In this document: piece after piece, positions 10,256-17,458 of the stretch
How the letters are laid out: each line of letters starts with the position of its first letter
Position numbering within the stretch: the stretch's first letter is position 1
Origin: Rubrivivax sp.
GTDB taxonomy: Bacteria > Pseudomonadota > Gammaproteobacteria > Burkholderiales > Burkholderiaceae_C
Assembly: GCA_027489455.1 (NCBI GenBank)
Contig: JAIXZR010000161.1
Span: forward strand, 1 to 38,933
DNA length: 38,933 nt
Reading direction: 5' to 3'
Notes under the pieces: model-generated
What the model was told of the DNA's origin: nothing
The model's database searches: none
What the model saw: only the letters and a program-made list of their open reading frames with translations
Program-made: the position numbers and the translations under genes

Positions 10256-11044
10256 ATGCAGGCATTCGCATTCCACACCCCGGCCGATGTGGCCGCGGCC
10301 GCGCAGCTGGCACGCCAAAACGGCGAAGCCAAGCTGCTGGGCGGCGGCCAGACGCTGCTGCAATCGATGAAGCTGGGGCTGATCGCCCCCAGCGACCTGA
10401 TCGACCTGGGCGGCATCCCCGCGCTCAAGGGCATCAGCGTCGCCAACGGCCAGGTGACGATCGGCGCGGGCACCACGCATGCGGCCGTCGCGGCCTCCAA
10501 GGCCGTGCAGCAGGCCATTCCCGCGCTGGCCGAGCTGGCCGGCCACATCGGCGACCGCCAGGTGCGCAACCGCGGCACGATCGGCGGCAGCCTGGCCAAC
10601 AACGACCCGGCGGCCTGCTACCCGGCGGCCGTGCTGGCGCTGGGCGCGACCATCACCACCGACACCCGCAGCATCAGCGCCGAGGATTTCTTCCGGGGCC
10701 TCTACACCACGGCGCTGGCCGAGGGTGAGGTGATCACCTCGGTGAGTTTCCCGGTGCCCGAAAAGGCCGGCTGGCAGAAGTTCAAGCAGCCGGCCAGCCG
10801 TTTCTCGCTGGTGGGCGTGTTCGTGGCCAAGTTCGCCACCGGCGTGCGCGTGGCGGTGACGGGCGCTGGCGCCGGGGGCGTGTTCCGCGCCACCGAGGTC
10901 GAGGCGCGGCTGTCGGCCGACTACAGCGCCGCGGCGCTGGCCGGCGCCACGGTCGATGCCAGCGGCCTGAACAGCGATCTGCACGGCTCGGCCGAATACC
11001 GCGCAGCGCTGATCCCCGTGCTGGCCGGGCGCGCCATCGGCTGA
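10256..11044 (+). CDS. coxM: Molybdenum hydroxylase FAD-binding subunit (CoxM-like)
   Basis: The 262-residue medium subunit, which binds FAD and passes electrons to the final acceptor. The two flavin-binding motifs are clear: LLGGGQTLL (residues 27-35) and TIGGSLANNDPAA (108-120). The C-terminal CO-dehydrogenase flavoprotein domain follows. It starts 21 bases after coxL with a GGAG-containing ribosome-binding site, so the three subunits should be made together. It completes the alpha-beta-gamma set for a heterotrimer that probably dimerises. Confidence 0.93.
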   Translation: MQAFAFHTPADVAAAAQLARQNGEAKLLGGGQTLLQSMKLGLIAPSDLIDLGGIPALKGISVANGQVTIGAGTTHAAVAASKAVQQAIPALAELAGHIGDRQVRNRGTIGGSLANNDPAACYPAAVLALGATITTDTRSISAEDFFRGLYTTALAEGEVITSVSFPVPEKAGWQKFKQPASRFSLVGVFVAKFATGVRVAVTGAGAGGVFRATEVEARLSADYSAAALAGATVDASGLNSDLHGSAEYRAALIPVLAGRAIG

Positions 11045-11105
11045 CGCCACAGCAGCCGGCAGGGCCGGCCATCCCCCAATGGGCCGCGCCCTGCTTGAGA
11101 CTCCC

Positions 11106-12041
11106 ATGCCGATGACCCCGCTGCCCAGCAGCATCGACGACACCGCCGCGCAGCTGCTCGCCCACGATTACGTGCCCGAGCGCGCGCTGGCCACCACGGT
11201 CTACCTGGCGTTGAAGCTGCAGCGCCCACTGTTCCTGGAGGGCGAGCCCGGCACCGGCAAGACCGAGATCGCGCGCACGCTGGCCGCGATGCTGGGCCGG
11301 CCCTTGATCCGCCTGCAGTGCTACGAAGGCCTGGATCTGGCCGGCGCGGCCTACGAGTGGAACTACGCGCGGCAGATGCTGGAGATCCGGCTTGCAGAGG
11401 CAGGCGACGGGGGCCGCGACGCTGCGCGCGAGGGCCTCGCGTCATCGCTGTTCAGCGATCGCTTCCTCATCCGCCGTGCGCTGCTGCAGGCCATCGACCC
11501 TGCCGCGCCGGTGCCCCCGGTGCTGTTGATCGACGAGCTCGACCGCGCCGACGAGCCCTTCGAGGCCTTCCTGCTCGAGGTGCTGGGCGATTTCCAGATC
11601 ACGATCCCCGAGTACGGCACCGTGCAGGCGCCGCCGGGCCGGCCGCCGATCGTCGTGCTCACCAGCAACCGCACGCGCGAGGTGCATGACGCCGTCAAGC
11701 GGCGCTGCCTGTACCACTGGGTCGGCTTCCCCGATACGGCGCGCGAGAAGGCGATCCTCGAGCGCCGCGTGCCTGGCGCGCCCGAGCGGCTGACGGCGGA
11801 GATCGTCGCCTTCGTGCAGCGGCTACGTGCGCTCGAGCTGTACAAGCTGCCCGGCATCGCCGAAACGATCGAGTGGACGCGCGCGCTGATGGAGCTGGAC
11901 GCGCTGGTGCTGGACCCGGAGCTGATCAACCACACGCTGGGCGTGCTGCTGAAGTACCAGGACGACATCGGCAAGGTGCAGGGCAGCGAGGCCGGCCGCC
12001 TGCTGGCCCAACTGCGCAGCGAAGTCGCGGGCGCGCGCTAG
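11106..12041 (+). CDS. coxD: MoxR-family AAA+ ATPase (CoxD-like)
   Basis: A 311-residue AAA+ ATPase with Walker A GEPGTGKT (residues 46-53) and Walker B VLLIDELD (138-145), followed by the MoxR C-terminal lid. In Oligotropha carboxidovorans CoxD acts with CoxE to unfold or remodel the apo-enzyme so that sulfur and copper can be installed. Here the partner is a form II enzyme, so a sulfuration or cofactor-insertion role is the likely one. The frame is open from 11079 (MGRALLETP); MPMTPLP at 11106 is preferred because the family usually starts close to this point, but the choice is uncertain. It lies 61 bases after coxM and 57 before the VWA gene. Confidence 0.88.
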   Translation: MPMTPLPSSIDDTAAQLLAHDYVPERALATTVYLALKLQRPLFLEGEPGTGKTEIARTLAAMLGRPLIRLQCYEGLDLAGAAYEWNYARQMLEIRLAEAGDGGRDAAREGLASSLFSDRFLIRRALLQAIDPAAPVPPVLLIDELDRADEPFEAFLLEVLGDFQITIPEYGTVQAPPGRPPIVVLTSNRTREVHDAVKRRCLYHWVGFPDTAREKAILERRVPGAPERLTAEIVAFVQRLRALELYKLPGIAETIEWTRALMELDALVLDPELINHTLGVLLKYQDDIGKVQGSEAGRLLAQLRSEVAGAR

Positions 12042-12098
12042 CGGCTGCCCAGCGCTGCCACCCATCGCTTTCACACCGCTTTCGCACCGCCTTCACGC

Positions 12099-13355
12099 AT
12101 GGCTGGCCCCCGCGCTGCGTCCGGTACGCCAGGCCTGCTGCCTGGCCGCCTGCCGGGCCACCTGGCCGAGAACGTGATGCACTTCGGCCGCGTGCTGCGC
12201 ACGGCCGGCCTGCCGGTGCCGACCGACCGCATCCAGCTCGCGCTCGATGCCCTGGCCGTGGCGGGGCTGGAAAGCCGGCGCGATTTCCACGACACGCTGG
12301 CGGCCTGCTTCGTCGACCGCATCGAGCACCGCGAGCTGTTCGAGCAGGCCTTCGTGCTGTTCTGGCGCGATCCGGATCTGGCCGGCCGCATGATGTCGCT
12401 GCTGCTGCCGCGGGTGCAGGCCCGGACCGAGCAGCCCCCGGTGCCCGAGAACCGCCGCCTGGGCGACGCGCTGTTCCCGCACCAGCCCGACGCGCCGCCG
12501 CAGCGGCCGCCGCCCGAGCAGCTGGAGGTGGACGCTACGCTCACCTGGAACGAGCGCGAGCTGCTGCGCAAGGCCGACTTCGAGACCATGAGCGCCGACG
12601 AATGGCGCGCCGCGCAGCGGCTGCTGCGCGAGATGACGCCGCTGTTCCAGCGCCTGCCCTCGCGGCGCATGCAGCCGGCGGCCGGCCCCGGGCAGCACGC
12701 CCGCATCGATGGCCGGGCCACGCTGCGCGGCATGGCGCGCCAGGGCGGCGAGCTCTGGCAGCTGCACTGGCGCCGCCGCCGCGAGCGCCCGGCGCCGCTG
12801 GTGGTGCTGGCCGACATCAGCGGCTCGATGAGCCGCTACTCGCGCATGCTGCTGCACTTCACGCACGCGCTGGGCCATGCCGATGCGCGCGTGGAAAGCT
12901 TCGTCTTCGGCACGCGGCTGACCCGCACCACGCGCGCGCTGCGCCTGCGCGACCCGGACATCGCCGTGGCCCGCGTGGTGGCCGACGTTGCCGACTGGTC
13001 CGGCGGCACGCGCATCACGCAAAGCCTGCATGAGTTCAACCACCGCTGGGCCCGGCGCGTGCTCTCGGGGCGCGCGACGGTGCTGCTGATCAGCGACGGC
13101 CTGGAGCACGGTACCCCCGACGACCCGCGCTGCGAGCAGCTGCGCTTCGAGATGGAGCGGCTGCACAAGAGCTGCGAGCGGCTGGTCTGGCTCAACCCGC
13201 TGCTGCGCTTCGACGCCTTTCAGCCGCGCGCTACTGGCATCCGCGCGATGCTGCCGCATGTCGACGAGTTCCTGCCCGCGCACAACCTCGAAAGCCTGCA
13301 GGACCTGGCAGCGGTGCTTGGCCAGGCCAGCCGGCGTCGTGTCATGGCCAGATAA
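12099..13355 (+). CDS. coxE: VWA domain-containing protein (CoxE-like)
   Basis: A 418-residue cytoplasmic protein with a helical N-terminal half (1-190) and a C-terminal von Willebrand A domain (about 233-400). The metal-ion-dependent adhesion site is intact: Asp239, Ser241 and Ser243 in DISGSMS, and a threonine in WSGGTRIT. Residues 108-142 are a proline-rich linker. Such proteins act as substrate adaptors for MoxR ATPases, and CoxE with CoxD matures the CO dehydrogenase active site. It ends the cox-type operon; its last 14 bases overlap the end of the convergent kinase gene. CoxF, CoxG and other accessory proteins are not present here. Confidence 0.88.
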   Translation: MAGPRAASGTPGLLPGRLPGHLAENVMHFGRVLRTAGLPVPTDRIQLALDALAVAGLESRRDFHDTLAACFVDRIEHRELFEQAFVLFWRDPDLAGRMMSLLLPRVQARTEQPPVPENRRLGDALFPHQPDAPPQRPPPEQLEVDATLTWNERELLRKADFETMSADEWRAAQRLLREMTPLFQRLPSRRMQPAAGPGQHARIDGRATLRGMARQGGELWQLHWRRRRERPAPLVVLADISGSMSRYSRMLLHFTHALGHADARVESFVFGTRLTRTTRALRLRDPDIAVARVVADVADWSGGTRITQSLHEFNHRWARRVLSGRATVLLISDGLEHGTPDDPRCEQLRFEMERLHKSCERLVWLNPLLRFDAFQPRATGIRAMLPHVDEFLPAHNLESLQDLAAVLGQASRRRVMAR

Positions 13356-14259
13356 GAGCGGCCAGTGTGGCGAAGTCGGGCGCGGCCTGCCAGCCGGGGA
13401 CGGTGATCTGCGCCTTCAGATGGCTGTAGCGATGCAGCAGCAGCAGCCGCAGCAGGCCTTCGCGCTGGCTGCGATCGAAGGGCCGGCCGTGGTAGCCGTC
13501 GAAGAGTGCGTCGATGCTCGACGCATCACCCGCAGCCAGGAAGCACAGCGGGCCCAGCCAGTCGTATTCGCGCGGGCCGACCAGGCCGTCGCCGAAGTCG
13601 AACATCGCCGACAGTCCGCTGCCCTGGTGCAACAGGTTGAAGGGGGTGTACTCGCCCGTCAGGATCACGTCCGGGCCCTCGGGCACCGGGCCTTGCAGGA
13701 AGGATGTCAGCTGCGCCAGCAGGTGCTCCTGCAGGCCGGTGCGCTGCTGGCGAGCGTGGCAGCGTTCGCGCTGGCCCTGCAGGAAATCCTGCCAGCGCGG
13801 CGCCAGCGCCGGCATCGGCCCCAGCGGCAGCGCATGCACCTCGGCGGCCAGGCGGCCGATCGTGCGCAGTACCGCGCAGCGTTCTTGCGGCGCGAGCGCT
13901 GGCCAGACACGCGAAAGCGGCGTGCCCTGCAACTGCGTCATCACCAGATAAGGCCAGCCGGCGTGCTCGGCACTGGCGACGCATTGCGGTGTCGGCAGCG
14001 ACAGCCGGCCGTGAAGGTGCCCGAGCATCGCGCGCTCGAACTCGAAGTGGTCGCGCAGAAAAGGCGGGTAGAGCTTGAGCACCCGCTCGCGCCCCAGCAG
14101 CGCCACCAGCACCGTGCCTTCGCCGGCCGGCAGCACTGGCGCGCTGGTGTAGCGGGCTGCCAGCGTGGTGACCACGCCGATCCAGCGCGCAGGATCGGCC
14201 TGCAGCGCGTCGAAATCGGCGACGTCAGGGTTGGCAGGCAAGTCAGGTGATGGGGCCAT
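13342..14259 (-). CDS. APH-fold phosphotransferase with altered catalytic loop
   Basis: A 305-residue protein of the aminoglycoside-phosphotransferase/choline-kinase fold. The ATP-binding lysine (Lys62 in RVLKLY) and a helix-C glutamate (Glu76) are visible. The metal-binding DFGD motif is present at 221-224. The catalytic loop, normally HGDxHPGN, reads TGEYTPFN (201-208): the histidine is replaced by Thr and the catalytic aspartate by Glu203, while Asn208 is kept. The loop resembles that of some hygromycin-kinase-like relatives, so activity is possible but the substrate is unknown. The frame is open to 14448; MAPSPDLP at 14259 is chosen because the upstream extension is Arg/Ala-rich and unlike the family. 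It is convergent with, and overlaps, the VWA gene. Confidence 0.75.
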   Translation of the reverse strand: MAPSPDLPANPDVADFDALQADPARWIGVVTTLAARYTSAPVLPAGEGTVLVALLGRERVLKLYPPFLRDHFEFERAMLGHLHGRLSLPTPQCVASAEHAGWPYLVMTQLQGTPLSRVWPALAPQERCAVLRTIGRLAAEVHALPLGPMPALAPRWQDFLQGQRERCHARQQRTGLQEHLLAQLTSFLQGPVPEGPDVILTGEYTPFNLLHQGSGLSAMFDFGDGLVGPREYDWLGPLCFLAAGDASSIDALFDGYHGRPFDRSQREGLLRLLLLHRYSHLKAQITVPGWQAAPDFATLAALIWP

Positions 14260-14465
14260 GTTCCAACGGCAGGGGCGCCGGCATTGTGCTGCGGCGCGGC
14301 CAGGCCGATGGACCTTGACCTGGAGTCGATCGGGTTCGGGCACCGCCGGGCGTGGGCCCATCGCGGCCACTGGCAGTTCATCGCCGGCGCCCGCACGCGC
14401 TGCCCAGGCACTGCTTAGAGTGGGCCATGCCCAGCCCTGCCAGCCCATTGAATGAGGACCCGCTG

Positions 14466-15740
14466 ATGACCCCCTGTCGCCTTGCCACGTTGCCCGCCCC
14501 CACCACCGCCCTGGCTTTCCGCTCGCCGGGGAGATGGCGCGCGATGTGTCCGCGTGAATCGCGGTGGGCCGCGGTGGGGCTGGCGGGGGTAATGCTGGCC
14601 GGACTGTGCGGGCCCGCCGCCGCCGCCCCCCCGCCCGTTTCCTCGCCCGTTTCCCCGCCCGTTTCCTCGCCCGTTTCCTCGCCCAGCACCCCCGCCCGCC
14701 TGTGGCAGGTGGTGAACGCGGCCCAGGCCCAAGGCTTCGCGGGCGAGGTGCTGGTGGCGGATGCCGACAGCGTCTGGTTCGAACACGCCGTGGGCCTGGC
14801 CCGGCGCCAGCCGGATGTGGCGCACAAGACCGGCGCGGTCTGGCGCTGGGGGTCGGTGAGCAAGCAGGTGACGGTGACCCTGGCCATGCAGCTGGTGGAT
14901 GCCGGGTTGCTGAAGCTGGACGACAAGCTCGCCGAGCGCTGGCCTGCGTTCCAGGCGCCCGGGGCCGCGCAGATCACCGTGCGGAACCTGATGCAGCACA
15001 CGTCCGGACTGGCGCACCCCGACAACAGCCCCAGGGACGCCGATGGCGTGTGGTCCTTCTACCGCCGCAAGGGGCCGCCCTGGCAGCCTGAAGCGCTGGC
15101 CTTCTGTGCCGGGCCAGCGACCGCCGTGCCCGGCGAGCGTTTCCGGTACGGCGACTGCGACACACTCGTGCTGGCCGGCTTGGTCGAGCACCTCACCGGG
15201 CAGACCATCCCGCAACTCATGCAGCAGCGCCTGGCGCAGCCGCTGAAGCTGCGCAGCCTGCGGCTGAACGAGGGCCGCACGCGGGCGATGGCGGTGGCCA
15301 TGGACGCCGCCGGCCAGCCCGTGCCGCAGCCGGTGATGGCCACCTATGGCGCTGCCGGCGCGATGGAAGGCACCGCGCGCGACCTGCTGGCCTTCGACCG
15401 TGCCTTGTTGGCCGGGCGCCTGGTCAGCACGGCTTCGCGCCAGGCCATGTGGACCGGTGAACCGAAGTGGGGCTACGCCGCCCTGGGGGTGTGGGCCTTC
15501 ACCACGCCGATCACCGGCTGTGCCGAGCGCTTGGAACTGATCGAACGCCGCGGTTATGTCGGCGGCATCCAGGCGCGCAACATCATCGTGCCGGCGCGTG
15601 GCGTCATGGTCGTGATGTTCAGCAATCAGGCCGACTTCGATTTCGGCGAGATCTGGCAAGGCCGGGGCATGTCGCACGACATCCTGGCCGCGGCGCTGTG
15701 TGCTTCCGCGGCGGGCACAGCCGCACCCTTGCCACGGTGA
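14466..15740 (+). CDS. Exported beta-lactamase-fold serine hydrolase
   Basis: A 424-residue class C beta-lactamase/PBP-like hydrolase predicted to be periplasmic. A signal segment (AAVGLAGVMLAGLCGPAAAA, residues 35-54) precedes a Pro-Val-Ser spacer. The nucleophile motif SVSK is at 130-133. The second motif, usually YxN, reads YGD (228-230), a change that may alter substrate. Residues 174-182 (NLMQHTSGL) are the usual family landmark. The ATG at 14466 follows GAGGA at good spacing; the ATG at 14544 also follows GGGGAG and would give a shorter, more typical signal peptide, so the start is uncertain. It stands alone, convergent with the CPBP gene, with a hairpin just after the stop. Esterase, DD-peptidase or beta-lactamase activity cannot be told apart from sequence. 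Confidence 0.85.
   Translation: MTPCRLATLPAPTTALAFRSPGRWRAMCPRESRWAAVGLAGVMLAGLCGPAAAAPPPVSSPVSPPVSSPVSSPSTPARLWQVVNAAQAQGFAGEVLVADADSVWFEHAVGLARRQPDVAHKTGAVWRWGSVSKQVTVTLAMQLVDAGLLKLDDKLAERWPAFQAPGAAQITVRNLMQHTSGLAHPDNSPRDADGVWSFYRRKGPPWQPEALAFCAGPATAVPGERFRYGDCDTLVLAGLVEHLTGQTIPQLMQQRLAQPLKLRSLRLNEGRTRAMAVAMDAAGQPVPQPVMATYGAAGAMEGTARDLLAFDRALLAGRLVSTASRQAMWTGEPKWGYAALGVWAFTTPITGCAERLELIERRGYVGGIQARNIIVPARGVMVVMFSNQADFDFGEIWQGRGMSHDILAAALCASAAGTAAPLPR
14634..14681 (+). repeat. Four tandem 12-bp repeats inside the serine hydrolase gene
   Basis: Four in-frame copies of CCCGTTTCCTCG (the second copy has one T-to-C change) encode PVSS, PVSP, PVSS, PVSS just after the signal peptide. The unit is a multiple of three, so copy-number change would lengthen or shorten the spacer without breaking the frame. 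Confidence 0.9.
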
Positions 15741-15746
15741 CTGCAG

Positions 15747-15770
15747 GGGGCTGGCCTTCGGGCCTGTCCC
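15747..15770 (+). terminator. Hairpin with UUCG loop after the serine hydrolase
   Basis: Seven bases beyond the stop, GGGGCTGGCC and GGCCTGTCCC pair around a TTCG tetraloop, giving ten paired positions with one T-T mismatch and one G-T pair. A weak T-containing stretch follows (GTCCTGTTGT). It lies between two convergent genes and could serve either strand. Confidence 0.5.
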
Positions 15771-15794
15771 GTCCTGTTGTCGGCTGCGGGCGCC

Positions 15795-16583
15795 TCAGGC
15801 CTGGCCGGCCAGCCCGGCGCCGAGCAGGCTCATGCTGAACAGCAGCCAGTCGTTGATGATGTGGGCTCCGGTCGACACCCAGAGGTTCTTGGTCAGGATG
15901 TAGGCCAGGCTGAGCACCATGCGCGCCGTGCCGATGACGGCCAGACACTGGATCAGGTTCCAGTCGTAGGTGGGCAGGTGCATGAGGCCGAAGATCAGCG
16001 ACGACGCCACCCAGGCGCCCACCACCGCGCCCCTGCGCCCCCAGCCGGGCCGGTTGGACAGCCAGGTCAGCACGGCCAGGAAAGGCAGCATGGTGACCAC
16101 CTCTTCGCCCAACAGCTGCGGGATGGTCTTGGCGAAGAACGCCACGCGGCCTTCGGTGTCCATGCCGCCCAGCTCTGCTGCGGCCTTGTTGGAGGTGACG
16201 TCCATCAGGGCCTGGAGGATGGTGCCGACGCTGATGGTGACGACGATGTTCAGCAGCGCGAAGCCCGCCATCAGCCGCAGCTCGCGCCAGCCCACCCTGC
16301 CCAAGAGGGCCTGCCAGCGGCCCGGCGCGACCTTGGCCAGCGCCAGCATCGGGATCAACGGAAACAGCAGCGCCGGGATCATCGCCCCCAGCGGGCCAGC
16401 CGGCCAGGGGATCGGCGCCACCAGCACGGCAAAGCCGGCCGCCACCGCCACCATCACGAACAGCCACTGCGCGCCGGACAAGGCCACTGGCGCGCCGTTG
16501 TAGAAGGGGAAGTCGCGGCCTGCGTCCTCAAGCCAGCCCAGGCGCTGCGCGGGCGCCAGGGCGCGCGGGGTATCGATGCTCAT
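15795..16583 (-). CDS. CPBP-family intramembrane metalloprotease
   Basis: A 262-residue membrane protein with about six to eight hydrophobic segments and the three CPBP (Rce1-type) motifs: EE at 160-161, FxxxH at 198-202 (FGLMH) and HxxN at 241-244 (HIIND). These form the metal-binding active site in the membrane. Known members process prenylated proteins in eukaryotes or give immunity to peptide bacteriocins in Gram-positive bacteria; the role in Proteobacteria is mostly unknown. The frame is open upstream to 16826, but that extension has no membrane or family character, so MSIDTPRALA at 16583 is used. It follows the ClpP-fold gene by 41 bases on the same strand and is probably in one transcription unit with it and the M13 peptidase. 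Confidence 0.85.
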   Translation of the reverse strand: MSIDTPRALAPAQRLGWLEDAGRDFPFYNGAPVALSGAQWLFVMVAVAAGFAVLVAPIPWPAGPLGAMIPALLFPLIPMLALAKVAPGRWQALLGRVGWRELRLMAGFALLNIVVTISVGTILQALMDVTSNKAAAELGGMDTEGRVAFFAKTIPQLLGEEVVTMLPFLAVLTWLSNRPGWGRRGAVVGAWVASSLIFGLMHLPTYDWNLIQCLAVIGTARMVLSLAYILTKNLWVSTGAHIINDWLLFSMSLLGAGLAGQA

Positions 16584-16624
16584 GGTGCTGGTTTTTCGTT
16601 CGGGGCGCGGGTCACTTAGGCGGG

Positions 16625-17458
16625 TCACTTCAGCAGCGCCAGGCATTCGTCGGCACCCAGGGGCACCAGGTACTGGCGGAAGCGGGATGAATCCCGCTCG
16701 TAGCGGCCCTCGCCCAGGTACACGGTGGGGGTCAGGCCCAGGCGGGCCATGTCGGCCAGCGAGAAGCCCCAGCCGATCTGGCCCGCGTAGCCGGGGCGCT
16801 TTTCCAGCACGTCGCCCACCGCGCACACGGCGAAGGCGTCATCCAGGCCCAGGCTGGCGTAGAACGCGGCTTCGTCCTTTTGCGTCAGCGCGAACGAACG
16901 CAGGGCCTCCTGGACGAAGGCGGCGCGTGCCTCGGGCGTGACGTCCGCCGGCGGGAAGGCGGCCAGTTGATCCGCCACGCTCACGCCCGTGCGCGCGGCC
17001 AGCACGCTGAACTGGCGCTCATTGCCATGCCAGCCGACGAAGGCATCGGCCCGGATCACGCGCGCCCGGGCGGCGGGGAAGACGTAGTCGGCACACGAGG
17101 AGAAGCAGATCACGTCGACTTCGACGACCAGCGCCATGTCCCGCACCCAGCGGCCGACATGGCGGCCTTCGACCGTGTCGCCGCCGCCCGAGCTGATGAC
17201 CAGGCGCGTCACCTGGCCACGGCGCAGGCCCGCCACCGCGGCGTCGAAGACCGCGGTGCTGGGCTTGGACAGGTTGCCGGTGTAGTAGACGGTGTCGCCC
17301 TGGACGCGCACCACGGCCGGCTCGGCCCGGGCACGCTCGATCTCGGGCGGCCTGGGCGCCTGCGCGGGCGCGGCCTGCGCAGCGCAGGCCATGGCCAGCA
17401 GACAGGCCGCCAGCCAGGCTGCGGCGGGCCGGCGCAGGATCGATCGCCCGTGGCGCAT
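16625..17458 (-). CDS. Periplasmic ClpP-fold (COG3904-type) protein
   Basis: A 277-residue exported protein: signal peptide 1-30 (ending ACAAQAA) followed by a ClpP/crotonase-like domain. Landmarks are VISSGGGDTVEG (88-98), CFSSCADYVF (118-127, with Ser120/Ser121 at the place of the ClpP nucleophile) and VGWHGN (141-146, His144 a candidate general base). Related proteins are annotated as predicted periplasmic proteins without known substrates. The ATG overlaps the M13 peptidase stop as TGATG, so translation is probably coupled. The long upstream extension of this frame, to 17884, runs inside the M13 gene and is not real. Six cysteines are visible in the mature and signal regions together; those at 118 and 122 flank the presumed active site. 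Confidence 0.8.
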   Translation of the reverse strand: MRHGRSILRRPAAAWLAACLLAMACAAQAAPAQAPRPPEIERARAEPAVVRVQGDTVYYTGNLSKPSTAVFDAAVAGLRRGQVTRLVISSGGGDTVEGRHVGRWVRDMALVVEVDVICFSSCADYVFPAARARVIRADAFVGWHGNERQFSVLAARTGVSVADQLAAFPPADVTPEARAAFVQEALRSFALTQKDEAAFYASLGLDDAFAVCAVGDVLEKRPGYAGQIGWGFSLADMARLGLTPTVYLGEGRYERDSSRFRQYLVPLGADECLALLK

